NCBI GenBank assembly: GCA_964449165.1
Contig: CAYVAT010000019.1
Location: 1-59,835 of the forward strand
Origin: CAYSCW01 sp964449165
GTDB lineage: Bacteria > Acidobacteriota > Aminicenantia > Aminicenantales > Aminicenantaceae
Direction of reading: 5' to 3'
Length of the DNA: 59,835 nt
Shown: piece by piece, positions 1-8,623 of the stretch
How positions within the stretch are numbered: the stretch's first letter is position 1
How the letters are laid out: each line of letters starts with the position of its first letter
Program-made: the position numbers and the translations under genes
Notes under the pieces: model-generated
What the model was told of the DNA's origin: nothing
Databases searched by the model: none
Seen by the model: the letters and a program-made list of their open reading frames with translations, nothing else

Positions 1-251
1 GGACAGTCTATGTGCGCATAATGCCGGTTGTCCGTCTCATACTCAATGTGCGCAATCTGAATCGTCAAACCCCGCTCCTTCTCCTCAGGAGCGTTGTCTA
101 TCTGATCGTAATCTATAAACGATACCTTCTCCGACTTCTTGTTCAACACCTTCGTGATCGCCGCCGTCAATGTGGTCTTGCCATGATCCACATGCCCTAT
201 CGTCCCTATGTTCAAATGCGGCTTCGTCCGCTCAAACTTTGCCTTCGCCAT
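1..251 (-). CDS. tuf: Elongation factor Tu (N-terminal 83 residues, cut by window edge)
   Basis: EF-Tu is the GTPase that carries aminoacyl-tRNA to the ribosomal A site. Reading the minus strand from the ATG at 251 gives an N-terminus MAKAKFERTKPHLNIGTIG followed by the P-loop GHVDHGKT at residues 19-26, the switch I segment with ERGLTIQ, and the start of the G3 DCP motif at the window edge. An AGGAGGT Shine-Dalgarno lies 7 nt upstream of the ATG. It is the last gene of a tRNA-Thr/Tyr/Gly/Thr-tuf transcription unit starting from the promoter at 896-924. The rest of the gene lies outside the window. Identity is certain from the motifs. Confidence 0.98.
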   Translation of the reverse strand, partial: MAKAKFERTKPHLNIGTIGHVDHGKTTLTAAITKVLNKKSEKVSFIDYDQIDNAPEEKERGLTIQIAHIEYETDNRHYAHIDC

Positions 252-296
252 TCCTTTTACCTCCTATTCTCAGATTAAGACTTCTTGTTTTTCCAA

Positions 297-369
297 AGCC
301 CACGACCAGACTTGAACTGGTGACCCCGTCCTTACCAAGGACGTGCTCTACCAACTGAGCTACGTGGGC
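297..369 (-). tRNA. tRNA-Thr (anticodon GGT)
   Basis: A full cloverleaf folds on the minus strand: acceptor GCCCACG/CGTGGGC, D stem GCTC/GAGC, anticodon stem CGTCC/GGACG with loop TTGGTAA (anticodon GGT), and T stem ACCAG/CTGGT with loop TTCAAGT. Length is 73 nt including the discriminator; the 3' CCA is not encoded. It lies 45 nt upstream of tuf, the position of thrT ahead of tufB in E. coli. Confidence 0.97.
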
Positions 370-392
370 ACTCTAACCTCTTATAAGAAGAA

Positions 393-465
393 AGCGGGAA
401 ACGGGACTCGAACCCGCGACCAACGGCTTGGAAGGCCGATGCTCTACCAACTGAGCTATTCCCGC
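393..465 (-). tRNA. tRNA-Gly (anticodon TCC)
   Basis: The minus strand folds as a cloverleaf with acceptor GCGGGAA/TTCCCGC, anticodon stem TCGGC/GCCGT (one G-U pair) around loop CTTCCAA (anticodon TCC), and T arm GCGGG/CCCGT with loop TTCGAGT. It is 73 nt with the discriminator and has no encoded CCA. It is the third tRNA of the tRNA-tuf operon. Confidence 0.97.
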
Positions 466-470
466 TCAAA

Positions 471-553
471 TGGGCAGGGAAGGATTCGAACCTCCGAAGC
501 GTTTCCGCAGCGGGTTTACAGCCCGCCCCATTTGGCCACTTTGGTACCTGCCC
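471..553 (-). tRNA. tRNA-Tyr (anticodon GTA)
   Basis: The acceptor stem is GGGCAGG/CCTGCCC and the anticodon loop CTGTAAA carries GTA. A long variable arm (class II) brings the length to 83 nt, as expected for bacterial tRNA-Tyr. It is separated from the following tRNA-Gly by only 5 nt, so the two must be processed from one precursor. No CCA is encoded. Confidence 0.97.
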
Positions 554-675
554 ATATGTTTTTATCAGGCGATTGAGTTATTGGGTTGCGATGCCTTGCC
601 TTAAATAAAGGAATCTATAATAACGCGAAAAGTCTCCGACTGAAAAATCTCTCCAATAACTCAAACTCATTTTCT

Positions 676-748
676 AGCCAGCGAGAGGATTCGAACCCCC
701 GACCCGCTGATTACAAATCAGCTGCTCTACCAACTGAGCTACGCTGGC
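676..748 (-). tRNA. tRNA-Thr (anticodon TGT)
   Basis: This is the first tRNA of the operon. It has acceptor GCCAGCG/CGCTGGC, anticodon stem GCTGA/TCAGC with loop TTTGTAA (anticodon TGT), and a T arm with loop TTCGAAT. Length is 73 nt with the discriminator and no CCA is encoded. The order Thr(TGT)-Tyr(GTA)-Gly(TCC)-Thr(GGT)-tuf equals thrU-tyrU-glyT-thrT-tufB of E. coli. Confidence 0.97.
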
Positions 749-805
749 ATAGTCTTCTCTTAGCAGGTTATTTCTTCAATTTTAATGATTTGGGAAAAGT
801 TATTG

Positions 806-825
806 TGAGAAAGGATGCTTTCTCA
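806..825 (-). other. Perfect 8-bp hairpin in the tRNA-tuf leader
   Basis: TGAGAAAG (806-813) and CTTTCTCA (818-825) form a perfect 8-bp stem closed by a 4-nt loop. It lies in the roughly 140-nt leader between the tRNA-tuf promoter and the first tRNA. There is no T-run after it, so it is unlikely to be a simple terminator; an RNA-processing or leader-folding role is inferred. Confidence 0.55.
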
Positions 826-864
826 AGGAAATTCTGCTCTCTTTTTTACCTGCTTATACAACCT

Positions 865-891
865 GTTGTAAGAAGGATAAAATTTTACAAC
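865..891 (-). other. Inverted repeat at the presumed 5' end of the tRNA-tuf transcript
   Basis: GTTGTAA (865-871) and TTACAAC (885-891) form a 7-bp inverted repeat spaced by 13 nt, spanning the expected start site just downstream of the -10 box at 896-901. It could be a 5'-terminal stem-loop of the transcript or an operator. Confidence 0.45.
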
Positions 892-895
892 AAAA

Positions 896-924
896 ATACT
901 ATCTGAAATTCTATTTTTTGTCAA
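896..924 (-). promoter_or_regulatory. Sigma-70 promoter of the tRNA-tuf operon
   Basis: On the minus strand, TTGACA (919-924) and TAGTAT (896-901) are separated by exactly 17 bp. This is a perfect -35 with a good -10, as expected for a highly expressed stable-RNA operon. Transcription would start near 889. Confidence 0.85.
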
Positions 925-945
925 GAGGATTTTTGGCTGATTCAA

Positions 946-974
946 TTGACATGGTCTGGAGTTGCTGATATGAT
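946..974 (+). promoter_or_regulatory. Sigma-70 promoter of the pur operon
   Basis: TTGACA (946-951), a 17-bp spacer and TATGAT (969-974) are followed by the purB ATG at 1004. The start near 981 leaves a leader of about 23 nt, too short for a purine riboswitch. It lies back to back with the tRNA-tuf promoter, with 21 bp between the two -35 boxes. Confidence 0.87.
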
Positions 975-1003
975 TCTATGTCCTTTCGAGAAGGGATAAT
1001 TCT

Positions 1004-2305
1004 ATGATCGAACGATACACCCGTCCTGAGATGAGAGCAATCTGGAGTGAACAGAACAAATACCAGAAATGGCTCGATGTGGAGATTGCAGTCTGTGAGG
1101 CATGGAGCAAACTCGGCGAAATTTCTCCCAAAGCGCTCCAAGAAATCAAGAGAAATGCTACCTTTTCTATGCCGCGAATAGAGGAAATAGAAAAAGTAGT
1201 CAAGCATGACGTCATTGCCTTCCTATCCTCTGTGGCAGAACACGTTGGGAAAAACGCCCGTTATATTCATCTCGGCCTTACCTCCTATGATGTTGTGGAC
1301 ACAGCCCTTTCCTTGCTGATCAAAGAATCTCTGGAAAAAATTGAGAAAGACCTTCGTTCCTTACATAAAATCATCAAAAAGGAAGCCATCCGCCACAAAA
1401 AAACCATCATGGTGGGCCGCACCCATGGCGTTCATGCTGAACCGATCACTTTCGGAGTGAAACTGCTTGTCTGGTACGAAGAGATCAAGCGCCACTTACA
1501 CCGGGCAGCTCAAGCCAAAGAAGTGATAAGCTACGGAAGAATTTCAGGTTCTGTAGGTACCTACAATACCATAGATCCTAGAGTAGAGGTTTATGCTTTA
1601 AAAAAATTGGGGCTCCATCCTGCCAATGTCAGCACCCAGATCCTTCAGAGAGACAGGCACGCACAGGTTCTCTTTTCGCTGGCTCTTATCGCCTCCTCCC
1701 TGGATAAATTTGCTCTTGAAATCCGCCATCTGCAAAGAACAGAAGTGCTTGAGCTCGAAGAACCTTTTACCAAAGGACAGAAAGGCTCCTCATCCATGCC
1801 TCACAAGAAAAACCCTGTCCGTGCCGAAAGAATCTCAGGCCTCGCCCGCCTGGCAAGAACCAATGTTCAAGCAGCGCTAGAAAATATTCCTCTCTGGCAT
1901 GAAAGGGATATCTCTCATTCCTCCACGGAGCGGATTATCTTCCCTGATACATTTATTCTCACTGATTTTATGCTGGCCGAATTCACGGATATCATCAAAA
2001 ACTGGAAAGTATCCCCCCAGAAGATGAGGGAAAACCTAAGGCTCACCAGAGGTTTAATCTTTTCCCAGAGACTTCTTATTACTCTGATGAAGAAGGATCT
2101 ATCACGAGATCAAGCCTACCAGTTGGTTCAAAAAAACAGTCTCAGAGCTTGGAACCAGGGCGGGGATTTCAAGGATATGGTAAGCTCTGATCCCGAAATC
2201 AAGCAATATTTATCTGCACAGGAGATCCAGGAATGTTTCTCTCTCGATCCCTATATGGAAAATATCGAATATATATTCAAGAGGGTTCTTTCCCATGAAA
2301 GTTAG
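1004..2305 (+). CDS. purB: Adenylosuccinate lyase
   Basis: This cytoplasmic enzyme removes fumarate from SAICAR and from adenylosuccinate, so it acts twice in purine synthesis. The 433-residue length is normal for the family. The fumarase/aspartase signature GSSSMPHKKNP is at residues 261-271, and the catalytic-histidine segment TSYDVVDTA is in the N-terminal third. The ATG is preceded by AAGGGA. It opens the purB-purS-purQ-purL block, and its last 11 nt overlap purS, implying translational coupling. It also works with PurA (33093-34415) in AMP synthesis. Confidence 0.97.
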   Translation: MIERYTRPEMRAIWSEQNKYQKWLDVEIAVCEAWSKLGEISPKALQEIKRNATFSMPRIEEIEKVVKHDVIAFLSSVAEHVGKNARYIHLGLTSYDVVDTALSLLIKESLEKIEKDLRSLHKIIKKEAIRHKKTIMVGRTHGVHAEPITFGVKLLVWYEEIKRHLHRAAQAKEVISYGRISGSVGTYNTIDPRVEVYALKKLGLHPANVSTQILQRDRHAQVLFSLALIASSLDKFALEIRHLQRTEVLELEEPFTKGQKGSSSMPHKKNPVRAERISGLARLARTNVQAALENIPLWHERDISHSSTERIIFPDTFILTDFMLAEFTDIIKNWKVSPQKMRENLRLTRGLIFSQRLLITLMKKDLSRDQAYQLVQKNSLRAWNQGGDFKDMVSSDPEIKQYLSAQEIQECFSLDPYMENIEYIFKRVLSHES

Positions 2306-2537
2306 AGTGATTGTCGCGTTCAAGGATACGGTCCTGGACCCCCAAGGTCAAACTGTTAGAAATGCCCTTCACACTCTTGGCTATGGCTTTGTCAAAAACG
2401 TCAGACAGGGAAAAGTCTTCGAGCTCGAACTGAACGGTATCTCTGCAGAAGAAGCCAAGAAAGTCATTCCGGAGATTTCTGACAAAGTTCTGGCCAATCC
2501 GATCATCGAAAAATTCTCCTGGCAGATTCTCAAATAG
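2295..2537 (+). CDS. purS: Phosphoribosylformylglycinamidine synthase subunit PurS
   Basis: PurS is the small structural subunit that bridges PurQ and PurL in the three-part FGAM synthase of Gram-positive and many other bacteria. The 80-residue protein has the family pattern: MKVRVIVAFKDTVLDPQGQT at the start, then LGYGFVKNVRQGKVFEL, and a C-terminal segment with NPIIEKF. It overlaps the end of purB by 11 nt. Its presence, with short PurL and separate PurQ, shows the organism uses the small-PurL complex rather than the single-chain enzyme of E. coli. Confidence 0.95.
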   Translation: MKVRVIVAFKDTVLDPQGQTVRNALHTLGYGFVKNVRQGKVFELELNGISAEEAKKVIPEISDKVLANPIIEKFSWQILK

Positions 2538-2708
2538 AAGGAAGAAAAAGATAGGAGAAAAGGTGCCTGTACTTTTCATATAATAAATAGAGGGCCTCTT
2601 CTCCCAACAGCCCAGGACGAAAGGAGATGGCCGGACATCGTTCCATTCTAGAGATTTCTTATCAATCCTGGCAAACAGATCATAACAGGCAAACAATAAA
2701 GAAAGAAC

Positions 2709-3413
2709 ATGAAATTTGGAGTGGTTATTTTCCCTGGCTCCAACTGTGACTATGATACTTTCTTCGTTCTGAGGGATGTTCTCCATCAAAACACTTCGAT
2801 CCTCTGGCACAAAGACCACAACTTGAAAAATGTGGATTGCGTGGTTCTTCCCGGAGGCTTTTCCTATGGAGACTACCTACGTTCCGGAGTCATCGCTAAA
2901 TTTTCTCCCCTGATGCAAGAAGTCAGGGCCTTTGCCTCGAACGGAGGACTTGTTCTTGGAATCTGCAATGGCTTTCAAATCCTTCTGGAATTAGGCCTGC
3001 TTCCAGGAGCAATGTTGAGGAATAAGAACCTTAAGTTTCTCTGTCAATTCATCCATCTCCGTCTAGAAAACAACAAAACTCCGTTCACCAACCAAGGACG
3101 CATCGGCCAGGTCCTCAAAATTCCCATAGCCCACTACGACGGGAACTATTTTGCTTCGCCTAAAACTCTCGAACAGATAAAAAGGAACAACCAAATTCTC
3201 CTTCGCTATTCAGATGCCTCAGGAGGCATCAGCGAAGAGGCCAATCTGAATGGATCCCTGGAAAATATCGCCGGCCTGATGAACCGGGAAGGAAATGTCA
3301 TGGGCATGATGCCTCATCCAGAAAGAGCCTCAGAGGCTATCCTGGGCAGCGAAGATGGACGGGTGATCTTTGAATCAATCATAAAACACCTAAGCACAAA
3401 GAAAGGCAGATGA
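2709..3413 (+). CDS. purQ: Phosphoribosylformylglycinamidine synthase subunit PurQ (glutaminase)
   Basis: PurQ hydrolyses glutamine and passes ammonia to PurL for FGAM synthesis. The class I amidotransferase triad is visible: nucleophile Cys86 in GICNGFQ, then His203 and Glu205 in MMPHPE near the C-terminus. The N-terminus MKFGVVIFPGSNCD is typical. A 171-nt gap separates it from purS, longer than elsewhere in the operon; I see no gene or clear promoter there. The site before the ATG (AAAGAAAG) is weak. Confidence 0.96.
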   Translation: MKFGVVIFPGSNCDYDTFFVLRDVLHQNTSILWHKDHNLKNVDCVVLPGGFSYGDYLRSGVIAKFSPLMQEVRAFASNGGLVLGICNGFQILLELGLLPGAMLRNKNLKFLCQFIHLRLENNKTPFTNQGRIGQVLKIPIAHYDGNYFASPKTLEQIKRNNQILLRYSDASGGISEEANLNGSLENIAGLMNREGNVMGMMPHPERASEAILGSEDGRVIFESIIKHLSTKKGR

Positions 3414-3414
3414 T

Positions 3415-3452
3415 AAGGACAAGGATCTTCACGATAAAGATCCATCCTCCTT
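3415..3452 (+). other. Stem-loop between purQ and purL
   Basis: GGATCTT (3423-3429) pairs with AAGATCC (3437-3443) around a 7-nt loop, and flanking AAGGA/TCCTT can extend the stem imperfectly. No T-run follows directly. It may stabilise the upstream message or reduce read-through into purL; the role is inferred. Confidence 0.4.
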
Positions 3453-3509
3453 GTATATTTTGTACTCTTTTCTCTTGCATTTTACTTTTTGAACGGATGC
3501 ATTAAAACC

Positions 3510-5714
3510 ATGAATGAAAAAACGATAAAAGAACATAACCTCACTCTGGAAGAATACAAAAAAATCGTCCAGCTTATCGGCAGAGAGCCAAACATCACAG
3601 AGCTGGGAATCTTTTCTCTCATGTGGTCCGAGCACTGCAGCTACAAAAGCTCTAAAATTCACCTCAAAATGCTGCCAGTTCAAGGGCCCCGGGTCATTCA
3701 AGGCCCCGGCGAAAATGCTGGTATCATCGATATCGGAGACGGCCTGGCCGCTGTTTTCAAAATTGAATCTCACAACCACCCCTCCTTCATCGAACCATAC
3801 CAGGGTGCAGCCACAGGAGTAGGAGGAATTCTCAGGGATATCTTCACCATGGGGGCGAGGCCCATCGCACTCCTGGACTCTCTGCGCTTTGGCCCTCTTT
3901 CCAACTCCAAGAACAGGGCGATTATGGAAGGAGTAATTTCAGGGATCTCCGGGTACGGAAATTCCATCGGAGTTCCTACGGTAGGCGGCGATGTCTATTT
4001 TAATGAATGCTACTCCAAAAATCCTTTGGTTAATGTGTTTTGCCTGGGCATTGCAGAGAAGAGCAAAATTTTCTATGCCCGAGCTGAAGGAGAAGGAAAC
4101 CCTGTTCTCTATGTCGGAGCCAAAACCGGAAGGGATGGCATTCATGGAGCCACAATGGCCTCTGCAGAATTCGACGAGGATTTGGAGAAGAAAAGGCCGA
4201 ATGTCCAAGTCGGTGATCCTTTCATGGAGAAGCTCCTGCTTGAGGCCTGTCTCGAGGTCATGTCCAAAGAACTGATTATGGGCATTCAAGATATGGGAGC
4301 AGCCGGTTTGACCTGCTCCACTTCTGAGATGGCATCAAAGGCAGGATCAGGGATTGAAATTGACCTTGACCGCATTCCTCAGAGAGAAGAAGGCATGACA
4401 CCTTATGAGATCATGCTCTCGGAGTCCCAAGAACGAATGCTCATCGTGGCCCGCAAAGATAAAGTCAATCAAGTCCAAGACATTTTCGCCAAATGGGATT
4501 TGGATGCAGTCATCATCGGGAAGGTGACCAAAGGAGGAAAACTCAAGGTCAAAGCAGGAGGAAAGCTGGTTGTGGATCTTCCCGTGGAGGCTATTATCGA
4601 CCTTTGTCCGGTCTATGAAAGAAAAAGCATCCCCCCTTCCTCCCTCAAAAACGCTGTTGCGTTCGAGGCTCCTCCATTACCTCCTGATTTTAACCAGGTA
4701 TTTCTTAACCTCCTTTCCTCCCCCAGTATCGCTGACAAAGAATGGGTCTATCGCCAATATGATCATATGGTTCAGGCCAACACAGTGATTCTTCCTGGTG
4801 CGGATGTTTCGCTGCTGAGGATCAAGAACAGCAAGAAAGCATTGGCCATCACCCTTGACGGCAATTCTCTCTATACCTCGCTTGATCCTCAAACAGGGGG
4901 GAAGATCGCAGTGGCCGAAGCTTGCCGTAATCTGTCTTCCGTCGGAGCCCGGCCTCTGGGAGTGACCAATTGTCTCAATTTCGGAAATCCCGAAAAACCT
5001 GAAATCATGTGGCAATTCCAAAAAACCATAGAAGGAATCAGCGAAGCGTGTAAAGTTTTCGGAATACCGGTAACAGGAGGAAACGTTAGTTTCTATAATG
5101 ACACAGAGGGGATCTCTATCTATCCTTCTCCTGTGCTGGGAATCGTGGGAGAAGTCGAAGATTTAGCTAAAGTAGTGACTCCAGGCTTCAAAGAAGAAGG
5201 ACAGAGCATAATCCTCATCGGAAAGAATAAGGAAGAGCTGGGGGCCTCCGAATATCTAAGATGGGTTTTCCAATCAGAGGAAGGTCTTCCTCCTCGAATC
5301 GACCTGGATGAAGAGAAGAAAGTCCAGGAGTTCTGCCGAGAAGCCATATCGCTGGGGCTTCTTCAATCCGCTCATGATGTATCTGAAGGAGGCCTTGCTT
5401 TCTGTCTGGCAGAATGCTGTTTCTTAAGCCCTGCCCAGATAGGGTGTAGAGTTTCCTTTCAAGACCAGATAAGGCCCGATGCTCTCCTGTTCGCAGAAAC
5501 GCAATCACGCATCGTGGTCACGGTTCCGGATTACCATCTGAAAAAGCTGCTCGACCTGACTCAGAAAAGAGAAGTTCATGCGAGCGTCCTGGGAAAAACG
5601 GGGAAAGACAGAATCATAATCAGTCATCTCAACGAGATAATCGTGGATATGCCTGTGGCGAAAGCATTCAGCGCCTGGAAAAACGCCATTCCGCAACGAT
5701 TTAAGATACAATAA
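3510..5714 (+). CDS. purL: Phosphoribosylformylglycinamidine synthase subunit PurL (short form)
   Basis: PurL is the ATP-dependent catalytic subunit converting FGAR to FGAM with ammonia from PurQ. At 734 residues it matches the short PurL class. Visible motifs include MWSEHCSYKSSK near residues 40-50, ESHNHPS with the GGILRD loop, and a second AIRS-type half with TGGNVSFYND. I chose ATG 3510 (MNEKTIKEHNLT) over the in-frame TTG at 3489 because the extra seven residues are not typical; neither has a strong ribosome site. It ends the contiguous purine block and is followed by a new promoter. Confidence 0.95.
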   Translation: MNEKTIKEHNLTLEEYKKIVQLIGREPNITELGIFSLMWSEHCSYKSSKIHLKMLPVQGPRVIQGPGENAGIIDIGDGLAAVFKIESHNHPSFIEPYQGAATGVGGILRDIFTMGARPIALLDSLRFGPLSNSKNRAIMEGVISGISGYGNSIGVPTVGGDVYFNECYSKNPLVNVFCLGIAEKSKIFYARAEGEGNPVLYVGAKTGRDGIHGATMASAEFDEDLEKKRPNVQVGDPFMEKLLLEACLEVMSKELIMGIQDMGAAGLTCSTSEMASKAGSGIEIDLDRIPQREEGMTPYEIMLSESQERMLIVARKDKVNQVQDIFAKWDLDAVIIGKVTKGGKLKVKAGGKLVVDLPVEAIIDLCPVYERKSIPPSSLKNAVAFEAPPLPPDFNQVFLNLLSSPSIADKEWVYRQYDHMVQANTVILPGADVSLLRIKNSKKALAITLDGNSLYTSLDPQTGGKIAVAEACRNLSSVGARPLGVTNCLNFGNPEKPEIMWQFQKTIEGISEACKVFGIPVTGGNVSFYNDTEGISIYPSPVLGIVGEVEDLAKVVTPGFKEEGQSIILIGKNKEELGASEYLRWVFQSEEGLPPRIDLDEEKKVQEFCREAISLGLLQSAHDVSEGGLAFCLAECCFLSPAQIGCRVSFQDQIRPDALLFAETQSRIVVTVPDYHLKKLLDLTQKREVHASVLGKTGKDRIIISHLNEIIVDMPVAKAFSAWKNAIPQRFKIQ

Positions 5715-5757
5715 GATATTCTCTCTTTTTCATCTAAAACAAAACCAGATAAAATGA

Positions 5758-5786
5758 TTGCAAATTTATCCATGAATAACTAAACT
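5758..5786 (+). promoter_or_regulatory. Possible promoter upstream of the outer membrane protein gene
   Basis: TTGCAA (5758-5763), 17 bp, TAAACT (5781-5786): four of six matches in each box. A GGAGG at 5791-5795 lies close to the predicted start, too far (22 nt) from the ATG to be a normal ribosome site. Confidence 0.4.
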
Positions 5787-5817
5787 GACTGGAGGAACGC
5801 CAAAAGACCTAATCGAA

Positions 5818-6684
5818 ATGATGCAAAAAATGCCGGCTCAGATAAAGATTTTTACCTTATTGTCGCTGTTTCTCCTGACTGCGTTATCCTATCCACTGGA
5901 ATTAAGCCTGAAAATCTCCGGATCTTTGAGCTACTTCAATCCAGAGCATATCAACCGAAACCTTCACGGCAGAGAAGAATTCGTAAAGAAAATGGCATCT
6001 GCTACCGAAAGCTGGAGTGATGCAGAAGGAGAGGTTAAGGATCTTCACTACGGAATCTCATTCGAGGGAGAATTTCTTTTTTCGTTGAGTTCTCGTCTTT
6101 CCATCGGCCTGGGAACAGGATACATCTATGCAGAAGCCACAGAAGAAAAAACAGGCCTCACTATCCAGAGAGCAGAAGATACTCTCTTTTCAGTTCACCC
6201 CACAAAAATCAATGCTTTTCCTTTGAATTTCTGTGGATATTACTTCTTCCCTCTTCGAAGTCAATTGAAACTCTATATCAGAGGAGGGGCAGGTCTCCTC
6301 TGGGCAAAATACATAGAGAGGATCGGCATTTGGATTAGACCTGAGGACAGCTTCTTCCAGGTTAGCTACCAGAAAGCCACCGCTCAGGGGACATCTTTTT
6401 TTTCAGGCTTAGGCCTGAGCTACGAAGCTTCCCCTGATATCCACTTTTTCATCGAGGCCGAGGCCAAACTGTCTAAAATCAGCAACTTCCAGAATAAAGT
6501 GCAAGAAGGCGAAGAGACAACCCTTTTTTTCTGCGAACAATACAACCCCAGTCTGCAGTTTTGGCAAGCCAAAAATATCCTCCAAAAAGAAAAACCCTCC
6601 GGGGATGATTTCCGGAATGTGGAGGAGGTTGTCGTGGATCTCAGTGGTTTTTCTGTTAAGATTGGTATCAGTCTTAAATTCTAA
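5818..6684 (+). CDS. Secreted beta-barrel-like outer membrane protein, function unknown
   Basis: The 288-residue protein starts with a short basic segment and a hydrophobic stretch (IFTLLSLFLLTALSYP) resembling a Sec signal peptide. The rest alternates polar and aromatic residues in short runs, with many G-x-G-x-Y/F patterns and a C-terminal strand ending in IGISLKF, an aromatic end typical of outer membrane barrels. I do not recognise a specific family. It sits between purL and purN but probably has its own promoter. Functional coupling to purines is not suggested by its sequence. Confidence 0.75.
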   Translation: MMQKMPAQIKIFTLLSLFLLTALSYPLELSLKISGSLSYFNPEHINRNLHGREEFVKKMASATESWSDAEGEVKDLHYGISFEGEFLFSLSSRLSIGLGTGYIYAEATEEKTGLTIQRAEDTLFSVHPTKINAFPLNFCGYYFFPLRSQLKLYIRGGAGLLWAKYIERIGIWIRPEDSFFQVSYQKATAQGTSFFSGLGLSYEASPDIHFFIEAEAKLSKISNFQNKVQEGEETTLFFCEQYNPSLQFWQAKNILQKEKPSGDDFRNVEEVVVDLSGFSVKIGISLKF

Positions 6685-6699
6685 AGAGAGGCATGGACA

Positions 6700-7350
6700 A
6701 TGAGCGAAGATGTTTTTTGGAGTCCAAAGAAGAAGGGAAAAATTGCTGTCTTCATTTCCGGGCGAGGCTCCAACTTCATGGCTATTCATGATGCCATCCT
6801 TGCTGAAAGAATCAATGCGGATATCGCACTTGTTTTCAGTAATAAAAAAGAAGCTCCCGGCCTTCGCGTAGCTAAGGAAAGGAAGCTCGATACACTTTTT
6901 CTCAACCCGAAGGATTACGCCACGAAGGAAGACTATGAAAGGAAAATCATCGAGGAAGTCAGGAAGAGAGATGTGGATCTTATCTGTCTGGCTGGGTACA
7001 TGAAAATCCTCAGTCCTTCCTTCTGCAAGGAATTCAAATACAGTATCATGAACATCCACCCTGCTCTGCTCCCAGCTTTCCCTGGTCTTCACGTACAGCA
7101 GAAGGCTTTAGAATGGGGAGTGAGATATTCTGGAGTCACTGTCCACTTTGTCACAGAGGATGTGGACATGGGGCCTATCATTCTCCAAGCTGTTGTACCC
7201 GTCTATCAAACCGACACAGAAGAATCCCTGAGCGAGAGAATCCTGAAGGAGGAACATAAAATCTACCCCGAATCAATAAGACTTTTCTTCGAAGGAAGAC
7301 TGGAGGTGAGGAGAAGAAGAGTTTTCATCAGAGAAAGCAAGAATGGATGA
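6700..7350 (+). CDS. purN: Phosphoribosylglycinamide formyltransferase
   Basis: PurN transfers a formyl group from 10-formyl-THF to GAR, the third step of purine synthesis. The 216-residue protein has the formyltransferase catalytic set: Asn118 and His120 in NIHPALLPAFPG and Asp156 in EDVDMGPI. The substrate loop SGRGSNF is near the N-terminus. AGAGG lies upstream of the ATG. Its end overlaps tyrS by 8 nt. About ten residues precede the usual start of the fold, a slightly long N-terminus. Confidence 0.96.
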   Translation: MSEDVFWSPKKKGKIAVFISGRGSNFMAIHDAILAERINADIALVFSNKKEAPGLRVAKERKLDTLFLNPKDYATKEDYERKIIEEVRKRDVDLICLAGYMKILSPSFCKEFKYSIMNIHPALLPAFPGLHVQQKALEWGVRYSGVTVHFVTEDVDMGPIILQAVVPVYQTDTEESLSERILKEEHKIYPESIRLFFEGRLEVRRRRVFIRESKNG

Positions 7351-8623
7351 AAGCAGAATGAAAATGACGATGAAAGAAGTCAGAGAACAGTTTGAATATC
7401 TTAAGAAAGGCAGTGTTGAAATTATCCAGGAGAAAGAACTCAAGACAAAACTGGAGCGTTCCCTGAAAGGGAAGAGACCTCTAAGAGTAAAGACCGGATT
7501 CGATCCTACAGCCCCTGATATTCATCTGGGTCATACTGTTCTCTTACGGAAGATGAAGCATTTTCAAGATCTGGGTCATGAGGTCATCTTTCTCATCGGG
7601 GATTTCACCGGTCTTATCGGAGACCCTTCCGGGCGCTCAGCCACCCGCCCTCCGATGACCAGAGAGGAAATCCGGGAAAATGCAGAAACCTACAAGGCCC
7701 AGATATTCAAGATCCTCGATCCGGAAAAGACCATCATCGACTTCAACTCCCGTTGGCTGGAGAAACTCTCCAGCTTCGACATCATCAACCTTACTGCAAA
7801 ATACACAGTGGCCAGGATACTGGAGAGGGATGATTTTTCGAATCGCCTGAAAAAGGGATTGCCTATCTCTGTTCACGAGATCTTCTACCCCCTTATGCAG
7901 GCATATGACTCGGTGGCGCTCAAAGCAGATGTAGAGCTTGGAGGAACAGATCAAAAGTTCAACCTCTTGGTGGGCAGGGAAATCCAGAGAGAATTCGGCC
8001 AGGAGCCTCAAGTCATCCTCACCATGCCCCTCCTGGAAGGACTGGATGGAATGGAGAAGATGAGTAAGTCCTTGAATAATTATGTGGGAATCACTGAAAA
8101 ACCCGGAGAGATATTCGGAAAAATCATGTCTATCTCCGACCCCTTGATGTTCCGCTACTGGGAGCTGCTCACGGATGAGCCTCTTTCCCTTATCAACGAG
8201 TGGAAGAAGGAAGTCAGGTTACAAAAAGCTAATCCCCGAGATTTAAAGGCCAAGCTGGCCAAAGCCATCGTTTCTGACTTTTGGGGAGAGAAAGAGGCCA
8301 AGAAGGCTGAGCAGGAATTTGAAAGAGTTTTCAGGCACAAAGAAGAACCCACAGAAATGGAAACATTAAGAATAAATGTCAAAGAAAAAATAAGAGTTGA
8401 AGCAAAGCCTCAAGTGACCAAAGCGGGTTATCCTCTTCTCGATTTACTGGTGGAGAAAAATATCTTCCCTTCCCGGGGGGAGGCCAAAAGAATGATCCGC
8501 CAGGGCGGCGTCTATCTTGATGGAGAAAGAATCGAGGATATCGATTTCAAGATCGATTGGAAAAAAAAGAAGCAATGGAACCTGAGGATCGGAAAAAGAA
8601 AATTTTTTAAGCTCAAATTTTAG
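7343..8623 (+). CDS. tyrS: Tyrosyl-tRNA synthetase
   Basis: This class I synthetase charges tRNA-Tyr. HLGH at residues 61-64 and KMSKS at 239-243 are the two class I signatures, and GDFTGLIGDPSGRS is typical of the bacterial TyrRS group whose anticodon region ends in an S4 domain (about residues 360-425). The 426 residues fit. The start ATG lies inside the end of purN, so translation is probably coupled; ATGs at codons 6 and 8 are alternatives. The gene ends converging on the ornithine cyclodeaminase-like gene with a 4-nt overlap. Confidence 0.96.
   Translation: MDESRMKMTMKEVREQFEYLKKGSVEIIQEKELKTKLERSLKGKRPLRVKTGFDPTAPDIHLGHTVLLRKMKHFQDLGHEVIFLIGDFTGLIGDPSGRSATRPPMTREEIRENAETYKAQIFKILDPEKTIIDFNSRWLEKLSSFDIINLTAKYTVARILERDDFSNRLKKGLPISVHEIFYPLMQAYDSVALKADVELGGTDQKFNLLVGREIQREFGQEPQVILTMPLLEGLDGMEKMSKSLNNYVGITEKPGEIFGKIMSISDPLMFRYWELLTDEPLSLINEWKKEVRLQKANPRDLKAKLAKAIVSDFWGEKEAKKAEQEFERVFRHKEEPTEMETLRINVKEKIRVEAKPQVTKAGYPLLDLLVEKNIFPSRGEAKRMIRQGGVYLDGERIEDIDFKIDWKKKKQWNLRIGKRKFFKLKF

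Noticed and set aside
975..1003. Purine riboswitch before purB
   Set aside because: The predicted leader is about 23 nt, too short for an aptamer.
3489..3509. TTG start extending purL by seven residues
   Set aside because: The added residues are not typical of PurL and no better ribosome site is gained; ATG 3510 is preferred.
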